From Planctomycetota bacterium (GTDB lineage Bacteria > Planctomycetota > UBA1135 > GCA-002686595): a DNA stretch of 64,000 nucleotides. Every line of letters begins with the position of its first letter. Within the stretch, counting starts at the first letter, position 1. The position numbers were made by a program, and so were the translations under genes. This document shows, in pieces, positions 9,660 through 17,709 of this stretch. The notes under the pieces were generated by a model. It had not been told where the DNA came from. It saw only the letters and a list, made by a program, of their open reading frames with translations, and made no database searches. Where the stretch lies: the NCBI GenBank assembly GCA_016712565.1, contig JADJQU010000008.1:1-64000 (forward strand), read 5' to 3'.

Positions 9660-11075
9660 TCACGCCCGGGGCGGCCCGGCCGGCCCGGCCGAGGCGGGCG
9701 GGCGGTCCGGAGAGCCGTGGTTCGCTCCCGGATCCGGCGCTGCGTTCGGCAGGGCAGGCAGCCGCACCGTGAACACGCTGCCTTCGCCGGGGCGGCTCTC
9801 GGCGACCACCGTGCCCCCGTGATCCAGGACGATGCGCTGCACCAGGGCGAGCCCCAGTCCCGCTCCGCCGCCGGCCGACGTGCGCGCGGCATCGACCTGG
9901 TAGAAGCGTTCGAAGATGTGCGGCAGCGCTTCAGGTCCGATCCCGATCCCGTCGTCGGCCACACTCAGCACGACCTGAGTCCCTTCCCGTTCGACGAGGA
10001 CGTCGACGCGGCCGCCGGGCCGGTTGTAGCGAACGGCGTTGGAGAGCAGGTTGGACGTCACCGCCCGCAGTCGCAGGGCATCACCCAGCACGCAGGCCGG
10101 GGCCGCCCGCACGTGGACCGTGACCCCCGCCGTCGCCGCGGTTTCGAGCACCTCCTCGACGGAGTCCCGCGCGATCTCGTCCAGCGCCACGCCATTGGCC
10201 GCCGGCGGCGCGCCGCTCCTTTCGAGCCGGGCGAAGGCCAGCATCTGTTCGACCAGGCGCGTCATTCGGTCCACGGATCGCAGGCAGGCATGGAGGGCCT
10301 GGCGGTACTCCGGGCCGCTGCGCTCTCGCCGCAGGGCCTGCTCCACCTGGGTACGAATGACCGCCAGCGGCGTGCGCAGCTCATGGGAGACGTCGCCCGT
10401 GAAGCGCACTTGCCCCTGGAACGCGCGCTCGAGGCGGTCGAACGTGTCGTTCAAGGTCAAGGCCAGGTCGCGCAGTTCCTGCGGCACGGCCTCGGCATCG
10501 ACCCGGCTGGCGAGGTCCGAGGCCGAGATGCGCCCCGCGGTCGCCGACATGGTCCGAATGGGCTGAAGTGTGCGCGTCGTGATCCACCAGCCTCCGAGCA
10601 ACAACAGGAGAAGCAGCGCAACTCCCGAGCCCAGGGTGAGCAGGAACAGCTCTCGCGCTTCCCGCACCTCGCGCGCGACGGATCGCCCCACACGGACGCG
10701 GATCTGTCCCGGGCCCCCGAGCACGAATTCGCGAACATCGGCCTCGCGCAGGAGGCCCGTCGCCTCGGAACTCAGGGCGCCGGGGAGCGTCCCCCCACGC
10801 AGCAGCATGCGGCCCTTGGGGTCGAGCACCTCGTACCAGCCCTCCGAGGCGATGCCCTGAAGGTAGCCCTCGCCGAGGCCCACCTCCCAGCCCGACAAGA
10901 GGTCGAATTCAACGGTGGCCGCGATCGCCCGCGCGTGCCCCTCGATCGACGCTTCCGCCCGGCCGAACAGCGCCGAGCGCACGCGCAGATTCAACAGCAC
11001 GCCGAAGCCGGCGAAGGCAACGCAGGCCAGAAGCGCGTACCATCCGATGACGGACCTGCGCAGCGATCTAGGCAT
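9660..11075 (-). CDS. Sensor histidine kinase (HisKA/HATPase type)
   Basis: 471 residues. Transmembrane helices at about 11-31 and 148-166 flank a sensor loop of roughly 110 residues without a named fold. HAMP follows (about 168-220). The H-box VSHELRTPL carries the phospho-acceptor H231; then come the N-box (SNLLSNAVRYN), G1 (DDGIGIG), F (FERFYQ) and G2 (GAGLGLALV) motifs. The tail after the kinase core is Pro/Ala-rich. It autophosphorylates and should pass phosphate to the OmpR-type regulator whose gene overlaps its start by 8 bases. Two exported paralogs follow downstream and a third is divergent, so the sensor loop may read those proteins or their ligand. Upstream GTG or TTG starts are not needed. 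Confidence 0.9.
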   Translation of the reverse strand: MPRSLRRSVIGWYALLACVAFAGFGVLLNLRVRSALFGRAEASIEGHARAIAATVEFDLLSGWEVGLGEGYLQGIASEGWYEVLDPKGRMLLRGGTLPGALSSEATGLLREADVREFVLGGPGQIRVRVGRSVAREVREARELFLLTLGSGVALLLLLLLGGWWITTRTLQPIRTMSATAGRISASDLASRVDAEAVPQELRDLALTLNDTFDRLERAFQGQVRFTGDVSHELRTPLAVIRTQVEQALRRERSGPEYRQALHACLRSVDRMTRLVEQMLAFARLERSGAPPAANGVALDEIARDSVEEVLETAATAGVTVHVRAAPACVLGDALRLRAVTSNLLSNAVRYNRPGGRVDVLVEREGTQVVLSVADDGIGIGPEALPHIFERFYQVDAARTSAGGGAGLGLALVQRIVLDHGGTVVAESRPGEGSVFTVRLPALPNAAPDPGANHGSPDRPPASAGPAGPPRA

Positions 11076-11721
11076 CGACGATGTAGCCCTCGCCGCGCCG
11101 CGTGCGGACGAAATCGTTGCCCAGGCGCTTGCGAATGCGCGACACGTAGACGTCGAGCACGTTGGAGAGCGAATCGTCGCTTTCGTCGTACAGGTGCTCG
11201 TAGATCATCGTGCGTGTGACGAGCTCGCCCCGGTGGACCACCAGGAACTCCACCAAGGCGTACTCCTTGGCCGAGAACGGCACAATCTGATCCCCGAGTC
11301 GCACGACGCGCGCCACCGTGTCCACGGCCACCTGGCCGATCCGCAGCATCGGCCGAGGGTCGCTGCACCCGCGGCGGATCAGGGAGCGCACGCGCGCCAG
11401 CAGCTCTCCCAAGGCGAACGGCTTGGTGAGATAGTCGTCGGCCCCCAGGTCGAGCAGCGCCACCTTGTCTTGGATCGCGTCCCGAGCGGTGAGCACCAGG
11501 ACCGGCGTGCTCTTGGCCTCACGCAGTCGCGTCAGCACGGCACGACCATCGAGCTTGGGCAGCATCAGGTCGAGCACCACGGCGTCGTATTCCCAACTGC
11601 GCGCCTTGTGCAGACCCTCGGCGCCGTCCTGGGCGGTGTCCACGGCGTAGCCCTCTTCCTCCAGCGCCCGCCGCAGGGCGTCGGCCAGATCGCGTTCGTC
11701 TTCGACGATGAGCACTCGCAT
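11068..11721 (-). CDS. OmpR-family DNA-binding response regulator
   Basis: 217 residues. Receiver domain: acidic pair EDE at 7-9, phospho-acceptor D51 (VVLDLMLPK), switch residue in VLVLTARD and lysine in LTKPFALGEL. A C-terminal winged helix (about 125-217) carries the recognition helix DSLSNVLDVYVSRIRKRLG and the wing RTRRGEGYIVDA typical of OmpR/PhoB. The ATG at 11721 gives a perfect receiver N-terminus (MRVLIVEDE). It overlaps the histidine kinase by 8 bases, a standard pair. The 164-base gap to the divergent paralog gene at 11886 is the likely site of its operators. Confidence 0.93.
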   Translation of the reverse strand: MRVLIVEDERDLADALRRALEEEGYAVDTAQDGAEGLHKARSWEYDAVVLDLMLPKLDGRAVLTRLREAKSTPVLVLTARDAIQDKVALLDLGADDYLTKPFALGELLARVRSLIRRGCSDPRPMLRIGQVAVDTVARVVRLGDQIVPFSAKEYALVEFLVVHRGELVTRTMIYEHLYDESDDSLSNVLDVYVSRIRKRLGNDFVRTRRGEGYIVDA

Positions 11722-11885
11722 GTCCGGTTCCGTTCGGGGTCGTAGGCCACCATCCTGCCACGCCAACCTGAATCCTGGATGAACTGCGGCCGTCGGCTTC
11801 GCTCGCGACCACCTCCGGTCGCCGCACGCCGTGCGAGCCGGTAGAATGCGCGCGTTTCGCAAACCCCCTTTGCCGAGGTCATGCC

Positions 11886-12623
11886 ATGCAGAATCGAACG
11901 CAAGCGCGGTACTTTCCTCACGCCCTGACCGGGCTTTCGCTGTGCGCTGCGGCCGCGTTCCCCGCCTGCTCCGCGACAGGCTCCGACGACTCCGAATTCC
12001 AGCGGGAGTTCGGGGTCGAGCAGCGATCGCTGGCGAACACCGGCAGGAATGCCTTCTTCGTTCTCGAGCCGGGCTTCCAGCTCGTGCTGGCCGACGACGA
12101 CGCGCGCCTGACGATCACAGTGCTCGACCAGACCGAACAGATCGCCGGCGTGGCGACGCGGGTCGTCGAGGAACGCGAGGAGGAAGAAGGCGAGCTGGTC
12201 GAGGTCTCGCGCAACTACTTCGCCATCGACCCCCGCAGCGGCGACGTCTTCTACTTCGGCGAGGACGTCGACGTCTTTGAACACGGCAAGCTCACCGGCC
12301 ACCCCGGAGCTTGGCGCGCCGGAACGAATGGCGCGCGCGCGGGACTGGCGATGCCGGGAGCGCCGCGCGTCGGCACCCGCTACTACCAGGAGATCGCCCC
12401 TGGGGTCGCCATGGATCGCGCCGAGGTCGTCGACCTGAGGGCGACGCTGGAGACCCCCGCCGGCCGGCACCAGGGCTGCCTGAAGACCCGCGAAACGAAC
12501 GCCCTCTCGGAAAACGAGACCGAGTTCAAGCTCTATGCGCCGGGAGTCGGCCTGATCCAGGACGAGGACCTGCTGCTCGTGAGCGCGGGTCCCGCGCGCG
12601 CGGAAACGACGCAGAAGCGGTAG
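11886..12623 (+). CDS. Lipoprotein, paralog 3 of the family linked to the two-component system
   Basis: 245 residues. Signal peptide with lipobox (FPACSATG). From residue 50 on it matches the two minus-strand paralogs, though more distantly: FFVLEPGFQLVL, QIAGVATRVVEERE, the aromatic strand GDVFYFGEDVDVF, GAWRAGTNGARAG, YYQEIAPGVAMDRAEV, TPAGRHQGCLKT and KLYAPGVGLIQDE. It lacks the helical N-terminal region of the other two. It is divergent from the response regulator gene, 164 bases away, so the regulator probably controls it as well. A TAGAAT box lies about 38 bases upstream. It converges with the DUF155-like gene 4 bases downstream. Function unknown. Confidence 0.72.
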   Translation: MQNRTQARYFPHALTGLSLCAAAAFPACSATGSDDSEFQREFGVEQRSLANTGRNAFFVLEPGFQLVLADDDARLTITVLDQTEQIAGVATRVVEEREEEEGELVEVSRNYFAIDPRSGDVFYFGEDVDVFEHGKLTGHPGAWRAGTNGARAGLAMPGAPRVGTRYYQEIAPGVAMDRAEVVDLRATLETPAGRHQGCLKTRETNALSENETEFKLYAPGVGLIQDEDLLLVSAGPARAETTQKR

Positions 12624-12627
12624 CCGC

Positions 12628-13740
12628 TCAGCCGCTCGACAGGATCGACCAGCCGATCTCGAAGGCGATCAACAGGATGATGATCCACTCCAGGATCTCC
12701 ATGCGGATCTGCGTCGCCTGATCGTGGAGCTTGCTGTAGATGCTCTCGGTGGCCTCCAGCTTGCGCAGGATGCCTGAGTTCCACTCCATCAGGCGAAAGC
12801 GCTGGGATGTGGCGCGGTAGACGCGGGCGAGGTACTGATCGCCCATGAGCTTCAGCGCATTGTTGACCCGCTCGTGCAGGATGGCCGCGTCCACCTGCAA
12901 CTGCGCCACGCGGCGCAACTCGCCCCGCACGGAACCCGGCAGGCGCAGGCGCGACCAGATGCGCTCGGCGTTCATCGCCTCGTAGGACTGGTCGAGGGCG
13001 CGGTCGAGGCGTCGATCGAGGAAGCGCAGCTCCAAGAGTTGCAGGTTGGCAAATTCAAGCACCGCCAGCACGTCACCCGGCTCCGCGTCGATGAGCAACG
13101 CCGCGTTCCAGTCGATCCAGGCCTGGTCGTGCTCGCCAAAGGCCACGCGCGCTCCGAGGGCGTCGGAAATCTCCTGTCCCGACAGCGCGTCGGCCTCCGA
13201 GCGCAACAACCGAGCCACTTGCGGCCCGGCAAGCTCGGCGAGACCCGCTGCGGTCAGGTCCCCGGGCAGCGCGCCGGTTTGGAACACGAGATAGTCCTCG
13301 CTCAGGCTGTCGATGTTCGCGCGCAACACCGCGGGCTCGATGACCGCCACCAGTTTCGCGACGCGTTGGCGCGCGTCCTCGCGGAACGTGGGACTGCCGG
13401 CCAGGGCGCAGGACAGCGCGATCAGCTCCTCGAGGGTGCCGCTGAAGGAGAGTTCGTGGAGCACCGAGACTCCGCCGAAGTCGTAGATCACCAGATCCAC
13501 TTCCGGGGATGATTTCGCGCTGCCGCAGGCAAGTCCCGCGCTGCGCTGGGTGACGCGCAGGGGCTTGGGGTCGAACTGGAAGTAGGACGGCGCGTGCCCC
13601 TTGTGCTTGATCTCCGCCAGCTCGGTCAGATCCGTGATCGACTGCTTGGCGCGCTCCAGGTCCACGGACAGGCCCACGTCGAAGGCGTGGATCACATGGA
13701 CGAGGACCTTCTCGAGTCGCGGCGCGGAGGCGGGCTCCAT
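12628..13740 (-). CDS. DUF155/RMD1-family protein with C-terminal membrane anchor
   Basis: 370 residues. The C-terminal third has the layout and wording of the RMD1/Sif2 (DUF155) family: a long helix with RLMEWNSGILRKLEATESIYSK split over two heptads, then QATQIRMEILEWIIILLIAFEI, a transmembrane anchor at about 345-366. A middle acidic block (VDLVIYDFGGVSVL) matches the family's beta strand. Eukaryotic members are mitochondrial; bacterial ones are uncharacterised. It has a TAGGAT box 8 bases before the ATG and no Shine-Dalgarno sequence, suggesting leaderless translation. It ends tail to tail with paralog 3. Family call fairly secure, function unknown. Confidence 0.72.
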   Translation of the reverse strand: MEPASAPRLEKVLVHVIHAFDVGLSVDLERAKQSITDLTELAEIKHKGHAPSYFQFDPKPLRVTQRSAGLACGSAKSSPEVDLVIYDFGGVSVLHELSFSGTLEELIALSCALAGSPTFREDARQRVAKLVAVIEPAVLRANIDSLSEDYLVFQTGALPGDLTAAGLAELAGPQVARLLRSEADALSGQEISDALGARVAFGEHDQAWIDWNAALLIDAEPGDVLAVLEFANLQLLELRFLDRRLDRALDQSYEAMNAERIWSRLRLPGSVRGELRRVAQLQVDAAILHERVNNALKLMGDQYLARVYRATSQRFRLMEWNSGILRKLEATESIYSKLHDQATQIRMEILEWIIILLIAFEIGWSILSSG

Positions 13741-13748
13741 CGCCTCCC

Positions 13749-13754
13749 ATCCTA
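13749..13754 (-). promoter_or_regulatory. -10-like box TAGGAT, leaderless start
   Basis: TAGGAT on the minus strand ends 8 bases before the ATG at 13740 of the DUF155-like gene. It fits the same TAnnnT pattern as other genes here. Confidence 0.45.
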
Positions 13755-13771
13755 GCGAGGTCGCCGCTCCG

Positions 13772-14644
13772 TCAACGGGCCAGCACTTCGAGGCACTGCT
13801 CCAAAGCCCGATGGAAGCGCTGGGGATCCTCCAGGTGCGGCCAATGTCCGACTCCCGCGAGCGTCAGCGCGTCGAAGCGCGGTGCGTACTTGCGATTGAC
13901 TTCCAACTTGGCGGCGTGCATGTCGCTGTTGATGGCCCGAATCGGCACGCGCAGGGCCCGCAGGGCTCCCTTCAGGTCGAACTCCCGGCCCCCCTCGAGC
14001 ATCGGCACGGCGATGCGCGGGTCCGCCAGACGCGCCCGGGCCACGATCGTGTCGATCACGTCCTTGGGCGAGTTGGGCGACGCGAGCGCCTCCCGGAAGA
14101 ACTTGTCCACGGAGGTGGGGAAATCGGCCCGCAGGCCGCCGAAGAACTCTTCCCAGACTTCGGGCGGCAAGTCCCACTCCACGTCGAGCAGCGTGTCCAC
14201 GGGCACCAGCCCGACGACGCGCTCGCCGAGTCGATTGGCCGCCGCCACGCTGATGGGGCCCGACATGGAATGGCCGACGATCACCATGCGTCGCAGGGCC
14301 AGCGCATCCACCACGGCCACCACGTCGGAGGCGAACTGCTCCGTGCTCCACGCCGCGCGATCCCGGCCGGAGGCGCCGTGACCCGCGAGGTCGAGCGCCA
14401 CGACCCGGTAGTCGCGAGCCAGATGGGCCATGGCCGATTCCCAGACCGAGGCGCTGCCCAGCCAACCGTGGAGGAACACCACCGCGGTCTCGCCCGAACC
14501 TGCCTCCAGATAGCGGATCGGCACGCCGTCGGTGGACGCCACCGTGCCCGCCCGGGTCTCCAGGGGGGGGAGCCCCAGGCGCGTCACCCCGCACGCCACC
14601 AGGAGCAGGGGAACCGCCACCAGCCACCGGCGCAGCCTGTTCAT
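13772..14644 (-). CDS. Alpha/beta hydrolase, lipoprotein
   Basis: 290 residues. Residues 1-18 form a signal with lipobox LLVACG, so the enzyme is probably tethered in the envelope. Alpha/beta hydrolase hallmarks: HGWLGSASVW oxyanion loop at 59-68, nucleophile elbow GHSMSGP with S126, and catalytic histidine in GVGHWPHLE near 268. An acidic residue for the triad is expected around 240 but is not certain by eye. The serine elbow G-H-S-M-S-G fits esterases and haloperoxidase-like hydrolases; substrate unknown. A TACGCT box lies 6 bases before the ATG and there is no ribosome-binding site. The divergent mgtC-like gene has the same box. Confidence 0.85.
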   Translation of the reverse strand: MNRLRRWLVAVPLLLVACGVTRLGLPPLETRAGTVASTDGVPIRYLEAGSGETAVVFLHGWLGSASVWESAMAHLARDYRVVALDLAGHGASGRDRAAWSTEQFASDVVAVVDALALRRMVIVGHSMSGPISVAAANRLGERVVGLVPVDTLLDVEWDLPPEVWEEFFGGLRADFPTSVDKFFREALASPNSPKDVIDTIVARARLADPRIAVPMLEGGREFDLKGALRALRVPIRAINSDMHAAKLEVNRKYAPRFDALTLAGVGHWPHLEDPQRFHRALEQCLEVLAR

Positions 14645-14650
14645 GGGGGC

Positions 14651-14656
14651 AGCGTA
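14651..14656 (-). promoter_or_regulatory. -10-like box TACGCT, leaderless start
   Basis: TACGCT on the minus strand ends 6 bases before the hydrolase ATG at 14644. Confidence 0.5.
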
Positions 14657-14782
14657 CGGAAGCCGGTGCCGGCACTGCCAGCTCGCGGCCGCCCCGGGCC
14701 CTCGTTCCGTGACCGGGCCCGGGGCCTGCCGCCACGGGGGGCACGGCGGACGGTTGCATGGCGCCCGACCCAGTCCCTTGTC

Positions 14783-14788
14783 TACGCT
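14783..14788 (+). promoter_or_regulatory. -10-like box TACGCT, leaderless start
   Basis: TACGCT ends 8 bases before the GTG at 14797. It overlaps the longer reading frame of the gene, so it favours the GTG over the upstream ATG at 14758 as the true start. Confidence 0.5.
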
Positions 14789-14796
14789 CTCCCCGC

Positions 14797-15309
14797 GTGG
14801 ATCCCCTGGTGAGCTTCGGTTGGTCGGAGATCCTGCTGCGACTCGGCGCGGCGGTGGCCCTGGGCTCGGTTCTGGGCATCAACCGCGAGATGCGCGGCAA
14901 GCCGGCGGGCCTGCGCACGAATGCGCTGGTGGCCCTGGGCGCCGCGCTGCTCACGCTGGCCAGCGTCGGCTTCGCCATGAACGGCGACCCGTCCCGAGCC
15001 CCGAACTCCGACGCGGTGAGCCGCGTGGTGCAGGGCATCATCACCGGGGTCGGTTTCGTCGGGGCGGGTGTGATCATGCGCGACAACACCGGTACCCGGG
15101 TGCACGGCCTGACCACCGCCGCCACGATCTGGGTTTCCTCGGCCCTGGGCGTCCTGTGCGGCGCGGGCGTCTGGTCGGGCGCCCTGCTCGGCGGTGGCTT
15201 GACCTTGGTGGTGCTGGTCTTCGGCGGGCCCTTCGAGCGCTTCGTGCACGCCCGCTTCCCGCGCCTCACCGAAGACGACGGCGGCGGCGACAAGCGGCAG
15301 GCCCCCTGA
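14797..15309 (+). CDS. MgtC/SapB-family membrane protein
   Basis: About 170 residues from the GTG at 14797 (an ATG at 14758 would add 13). MgtC-type N-terminal domain: LLRLGAAVALGSVLGINREMRGKPAG with the conserved NRE motif, LRTNALVALGAALL, then VVQGIITGVGFVGAGVIM and GLTTAATIWVSSALG. Four to five transmembrane helices span the length. The short C-terminus lacks the ACT-like cytoplasmic domain of Salmonella MgtC, so it resembles the plain SapB form. MgtC proteins act in Mg or acid adaptation; the exact role varies. It is divergent from the hydrolase gene. Confidence 0.88.
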   Translation: MDPLVSFGWSEILLRLGAAVALGSVLGINREMRGKPAGLRTNALVALGAALLTLASVGFAMNGDPSRAPNSDAVSRVVQGIITGVGFVGAGVIMRDNTGTRVHGLTTAATIWVSSALGVLCGAGVWSGALLGGGLTLVVLVFGGPFERFVHARFPRLTEDDGGGDKRQAP

Positions 15310-15682
15310 CCCAGGGAAGCGACGCGATCGAAGCGGCCGCCGCGGCCCCCTTCGCCCGCGCCAGATCCCGCGCGGGAACTTCGCCGTTTCCCGTCAGCCA
15401 GGCACGGATCAGCGCCAGCGGGCCCGCGGCCTGCTTGAATGCGATCAGCGACGCCCGCAGTTGTGGCGCGCTGCCCCGCGCGGCCCGGGGCGGGGCACAA
15501 CATGAACGAGCCGTCATCTCTGGCGTCCGGGCGGCGAGCTTTCCAGGAGCCTGATCCCAGAGGGGGCCGCCGGCCGCGAAGGGAAGCGTAGGTTCACGCC
15601 CGGCAGGCAAACCCATGAACCAGGCACCTTCGTCGGTCGCGCGGATGGGACGGCAGCCCCCGGTCATCCCAGGCCCCATCCA
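15310..15682. other. Intergenic, nothing recognised
   Basis: About 370 bases between mgtC and the sulfatase-fold gene on the same strand. A TAGGTT box lies about 80 bases before the downstream start. No RNA gene or clear terminator; frames on the minus strand are non-protein-like. Confidence 0.45.
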
Positions 15683-17491
15683 ATGAAGCCGGCGCTGCTC
15701 TCGGGGTTCTTGCTGGGCGCGGTCTGGGCCGCGGGCGAGATCGTCGCGGCCCGGCCCCAGGAGCATCCGGGGGACCTGTTGGCCCAGTTCTCCCTGCACG
15801 TCGCGCTGACGGTGCTGGCCGTGCTCGCGGCCTTTGCGCTGCTCGGGCTCACGGGCCGCTGGCGCGTGCAGCGCGCGGCCCTGGCGCCCGCGATCGTCGC
15901 CGGCGGCATCGCGGCCTTGGTCGTGTTCCTGCGCGTGCATTTCGCGCGCCTGGAGAATCAACCCTGGTCGTCGCCGGGGCACCTGATGGCCTTTGGCGCG
16001 GGATGCCTCTCCGCGGTCCTGGTCGGCGCGGCCGTGTTCCTCGCCGTGGGCCGCATGCAACGTCTCCCGTGGGTCCAAAAGCCGATCCCCACGCGCCTCG
16101 CCGCCGTGTTGCTCCTCCCGGCGTGCGTGTTCGCGGCGCGCAGCGTGATCCCGCGCTTCGAAGCCCGGGTCGAGGCCGCCGAGCTCCAGTGCCGCGCCCC
16201 CTACAACGTGGTCCTGATCACCCTCGACACGCTGCGCGCGGACCACCTCTCTCCCTACGGCTACGACAAGCCCACGGGCGAAGCCCTGGCGCGTTTCGGA
16301 TTCACGCGCTTCGAGCAAGGCTACGCGGTCGCGCCCTGGACGCGGCCGTCGACCGCGACCATCCTCACCGGCAGCTACCCGAGCGTGCACAACGCCGTCT
16401 TGAACGACACGTCCCTGCCGCAGGAGGCGGTGACGATCGCGGAGCGACTGGCCGAAAGCGGATTCGCCACGGCCCATTGCGCGGCCAACATCAACGCCAG
16501 CGACGTGTTCGGCATGGCCCAGGGCGCGCAGTTCTCGATTCGCAACCCCTACCTCGTGCCCCATCCGCTGACCGGCACGACCATCGGCGAGCTCCTGCGC
16601 CGGCGCTCCTTCGACTTGACGGACGCCCAGGATCTGCGGCGCATGGCCGTCGCTTTCCTCGACGCGGCCGCCGGGCGGCGGTTCTTCCTCTATTTCCACT
16701 GCGAGGATCCGCACACGCCCTACGACCCGCCGCGGGAGCAGCTCGAGCAATTCGCGCCGCGATACCAGGGCCGCGTGTTCACGAAGCCGCGCCCCGATCT
16801 GCGGATGAACGCCGCCGAGGTCGAGCACATGATCGCCCGCTACGACGGGGACATCGCCAATGCGACCGACGCCGTGGCGGAGCTGCTCGACCTGCTCGAT
16901 CGCCGCGGGCAACTCGAACGCACGCTGGTCATCTTGACCGCCGACCACGGCGAGGCCTTCGACGACCACGGTCAGTGGAACCACTCGTCGACCCTGTACG
17001 ACGAACTGCTGCACATCCCGCTGCTCGTCCGGCCGCCCGCCGGACTGCGGCGCGTGCCGGTGGTCGAGGCGCAGGCGAGTCAGATCGACATCGTCCCGAC
17101 CGTGCTCGACTATCTCGGATTCCCGGCGGCAGCGGAACTGCCGGGCCGGAGCCTGCGGGCGCTGGTGGAGGGCGCGCCGGCCCCGGCCGAGGAACGCCTG
17201 TTGCTCGCCGAATGCCACCGCATCGACGCCTGGTCCGTGCGGCTGGGGCGCTGGAAGCTGATCGTCACCGGCGAGGCGCAGGAGCTCTACGACGTGGAGG
17301 CCGATCCCCGGGAGCTCCGGGATCTCGCCCGCGAGCCGGAGCAGGCGGAGCGGATGGCGGACCTCCACGAACGGGGACGTGCCCTGCGCGCGGATCTGGC
17401 GGCCTGCGGCCTGAAGAGCGACCGGGCTCCGATTCAGAAGTCGGTGGACACGCTCCTGCGTCAGCTCGGCTACGTGGACGATCAGAAGTGA
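15683..17491 (+). CDS. Sulfatase-fold membrane hydrolase or transferase, threonine type
   Basis: 602 residues. The first 170 hold four to five transmembrane helices; the rest is an alkaline-phosphatase-superfamily domain outside the membrane. Metal ligand D182 (NVVLITLDTLRADH), nucleophile region WTRPSTATILTG, then TADHGEAFDDH near 422 and the closing ELYDVEADPRELRDLA of sulfatases. True sulfatases need C or S in C/S-x-P-S/A-R for formylglycine. Here that position is T220 and the motif arginine is also threonine. Thr nucleophiles occur in LTA synthase and phosphoethanolamine transferases of the same fold, so a phospho-transfer or phosphodiesterase role is more likely than sulfate ester cleavage. 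Start chosen just before the first membrane helix. Confidence 0.85.
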   Translation: MKPALLSGFLLGAVWAAGEIVAARPQEHPGDLLAQFSLHVALTVLAVLAAFALLGLTGRWRVQRAALAPAIVAGGIAALVVFLRVHFARLENQPWSSPGHLMAFGAGCLSAVLVGAAVFLAVGRMQRLPWVQKPIPTRLAAVLLLPACVFAARSVIPRFEARVEAAELQCRAPYNVVLITLDTLRADHLSPYGYDKPTGEALARFGFTRFEQGYAVAPWTRPSTATILTGSYPSVHNAVLNDTSLPQEAVTIAERLAESGFATAHCAANINASDVFGMAQGAQFSIRNPYLVPHPLTGTTIGELLRRRSFDLTDAQDLRRMAVAFLDAAAGRRFFLYFHCEDPHTPYDPPREQLEQFAPRYQGRVFTKPRPDLRMNAAEVEHMIARYDGDIANATDAVAELLDLLDRRGQLERTLVILTADHGEAFDDHGQWNHSSTLYDELLHIPLLVRPPAGLRRVPVVEAQASQIDIVPTVLDYLGFPAAAELPGRSLRALVEGAPAPAEERLLLAECHRIDAWSVRLGRWKLIVTGEAQELYDVEADPRELRDLAREPEQAERMADLHERGRALRADLAACGLKSDRAPIQKSVDTLLRQLGYVDDQK

Positions 17492-17709
17492 GCGCGGCCT
17501 CCGTCGGCCCGGGAGGGCCGGCTTGGGGGGCCGAGTGACTGTGCCGAGAAGCGCAGGCAAGCCCTGCGCCGCCCCGCTCCACGGCTCCAGGAAGTTGGGG
17601 GCCTCGACAGCTCCCGGTGCCGCCGAATCCGAGGGGATCCCGGGGACAACCCGAGGGGATAGGATGGAGCCGGCGAGTTGCCGCCTGACCGCGGCATCGC
17701 TGCCCAACC

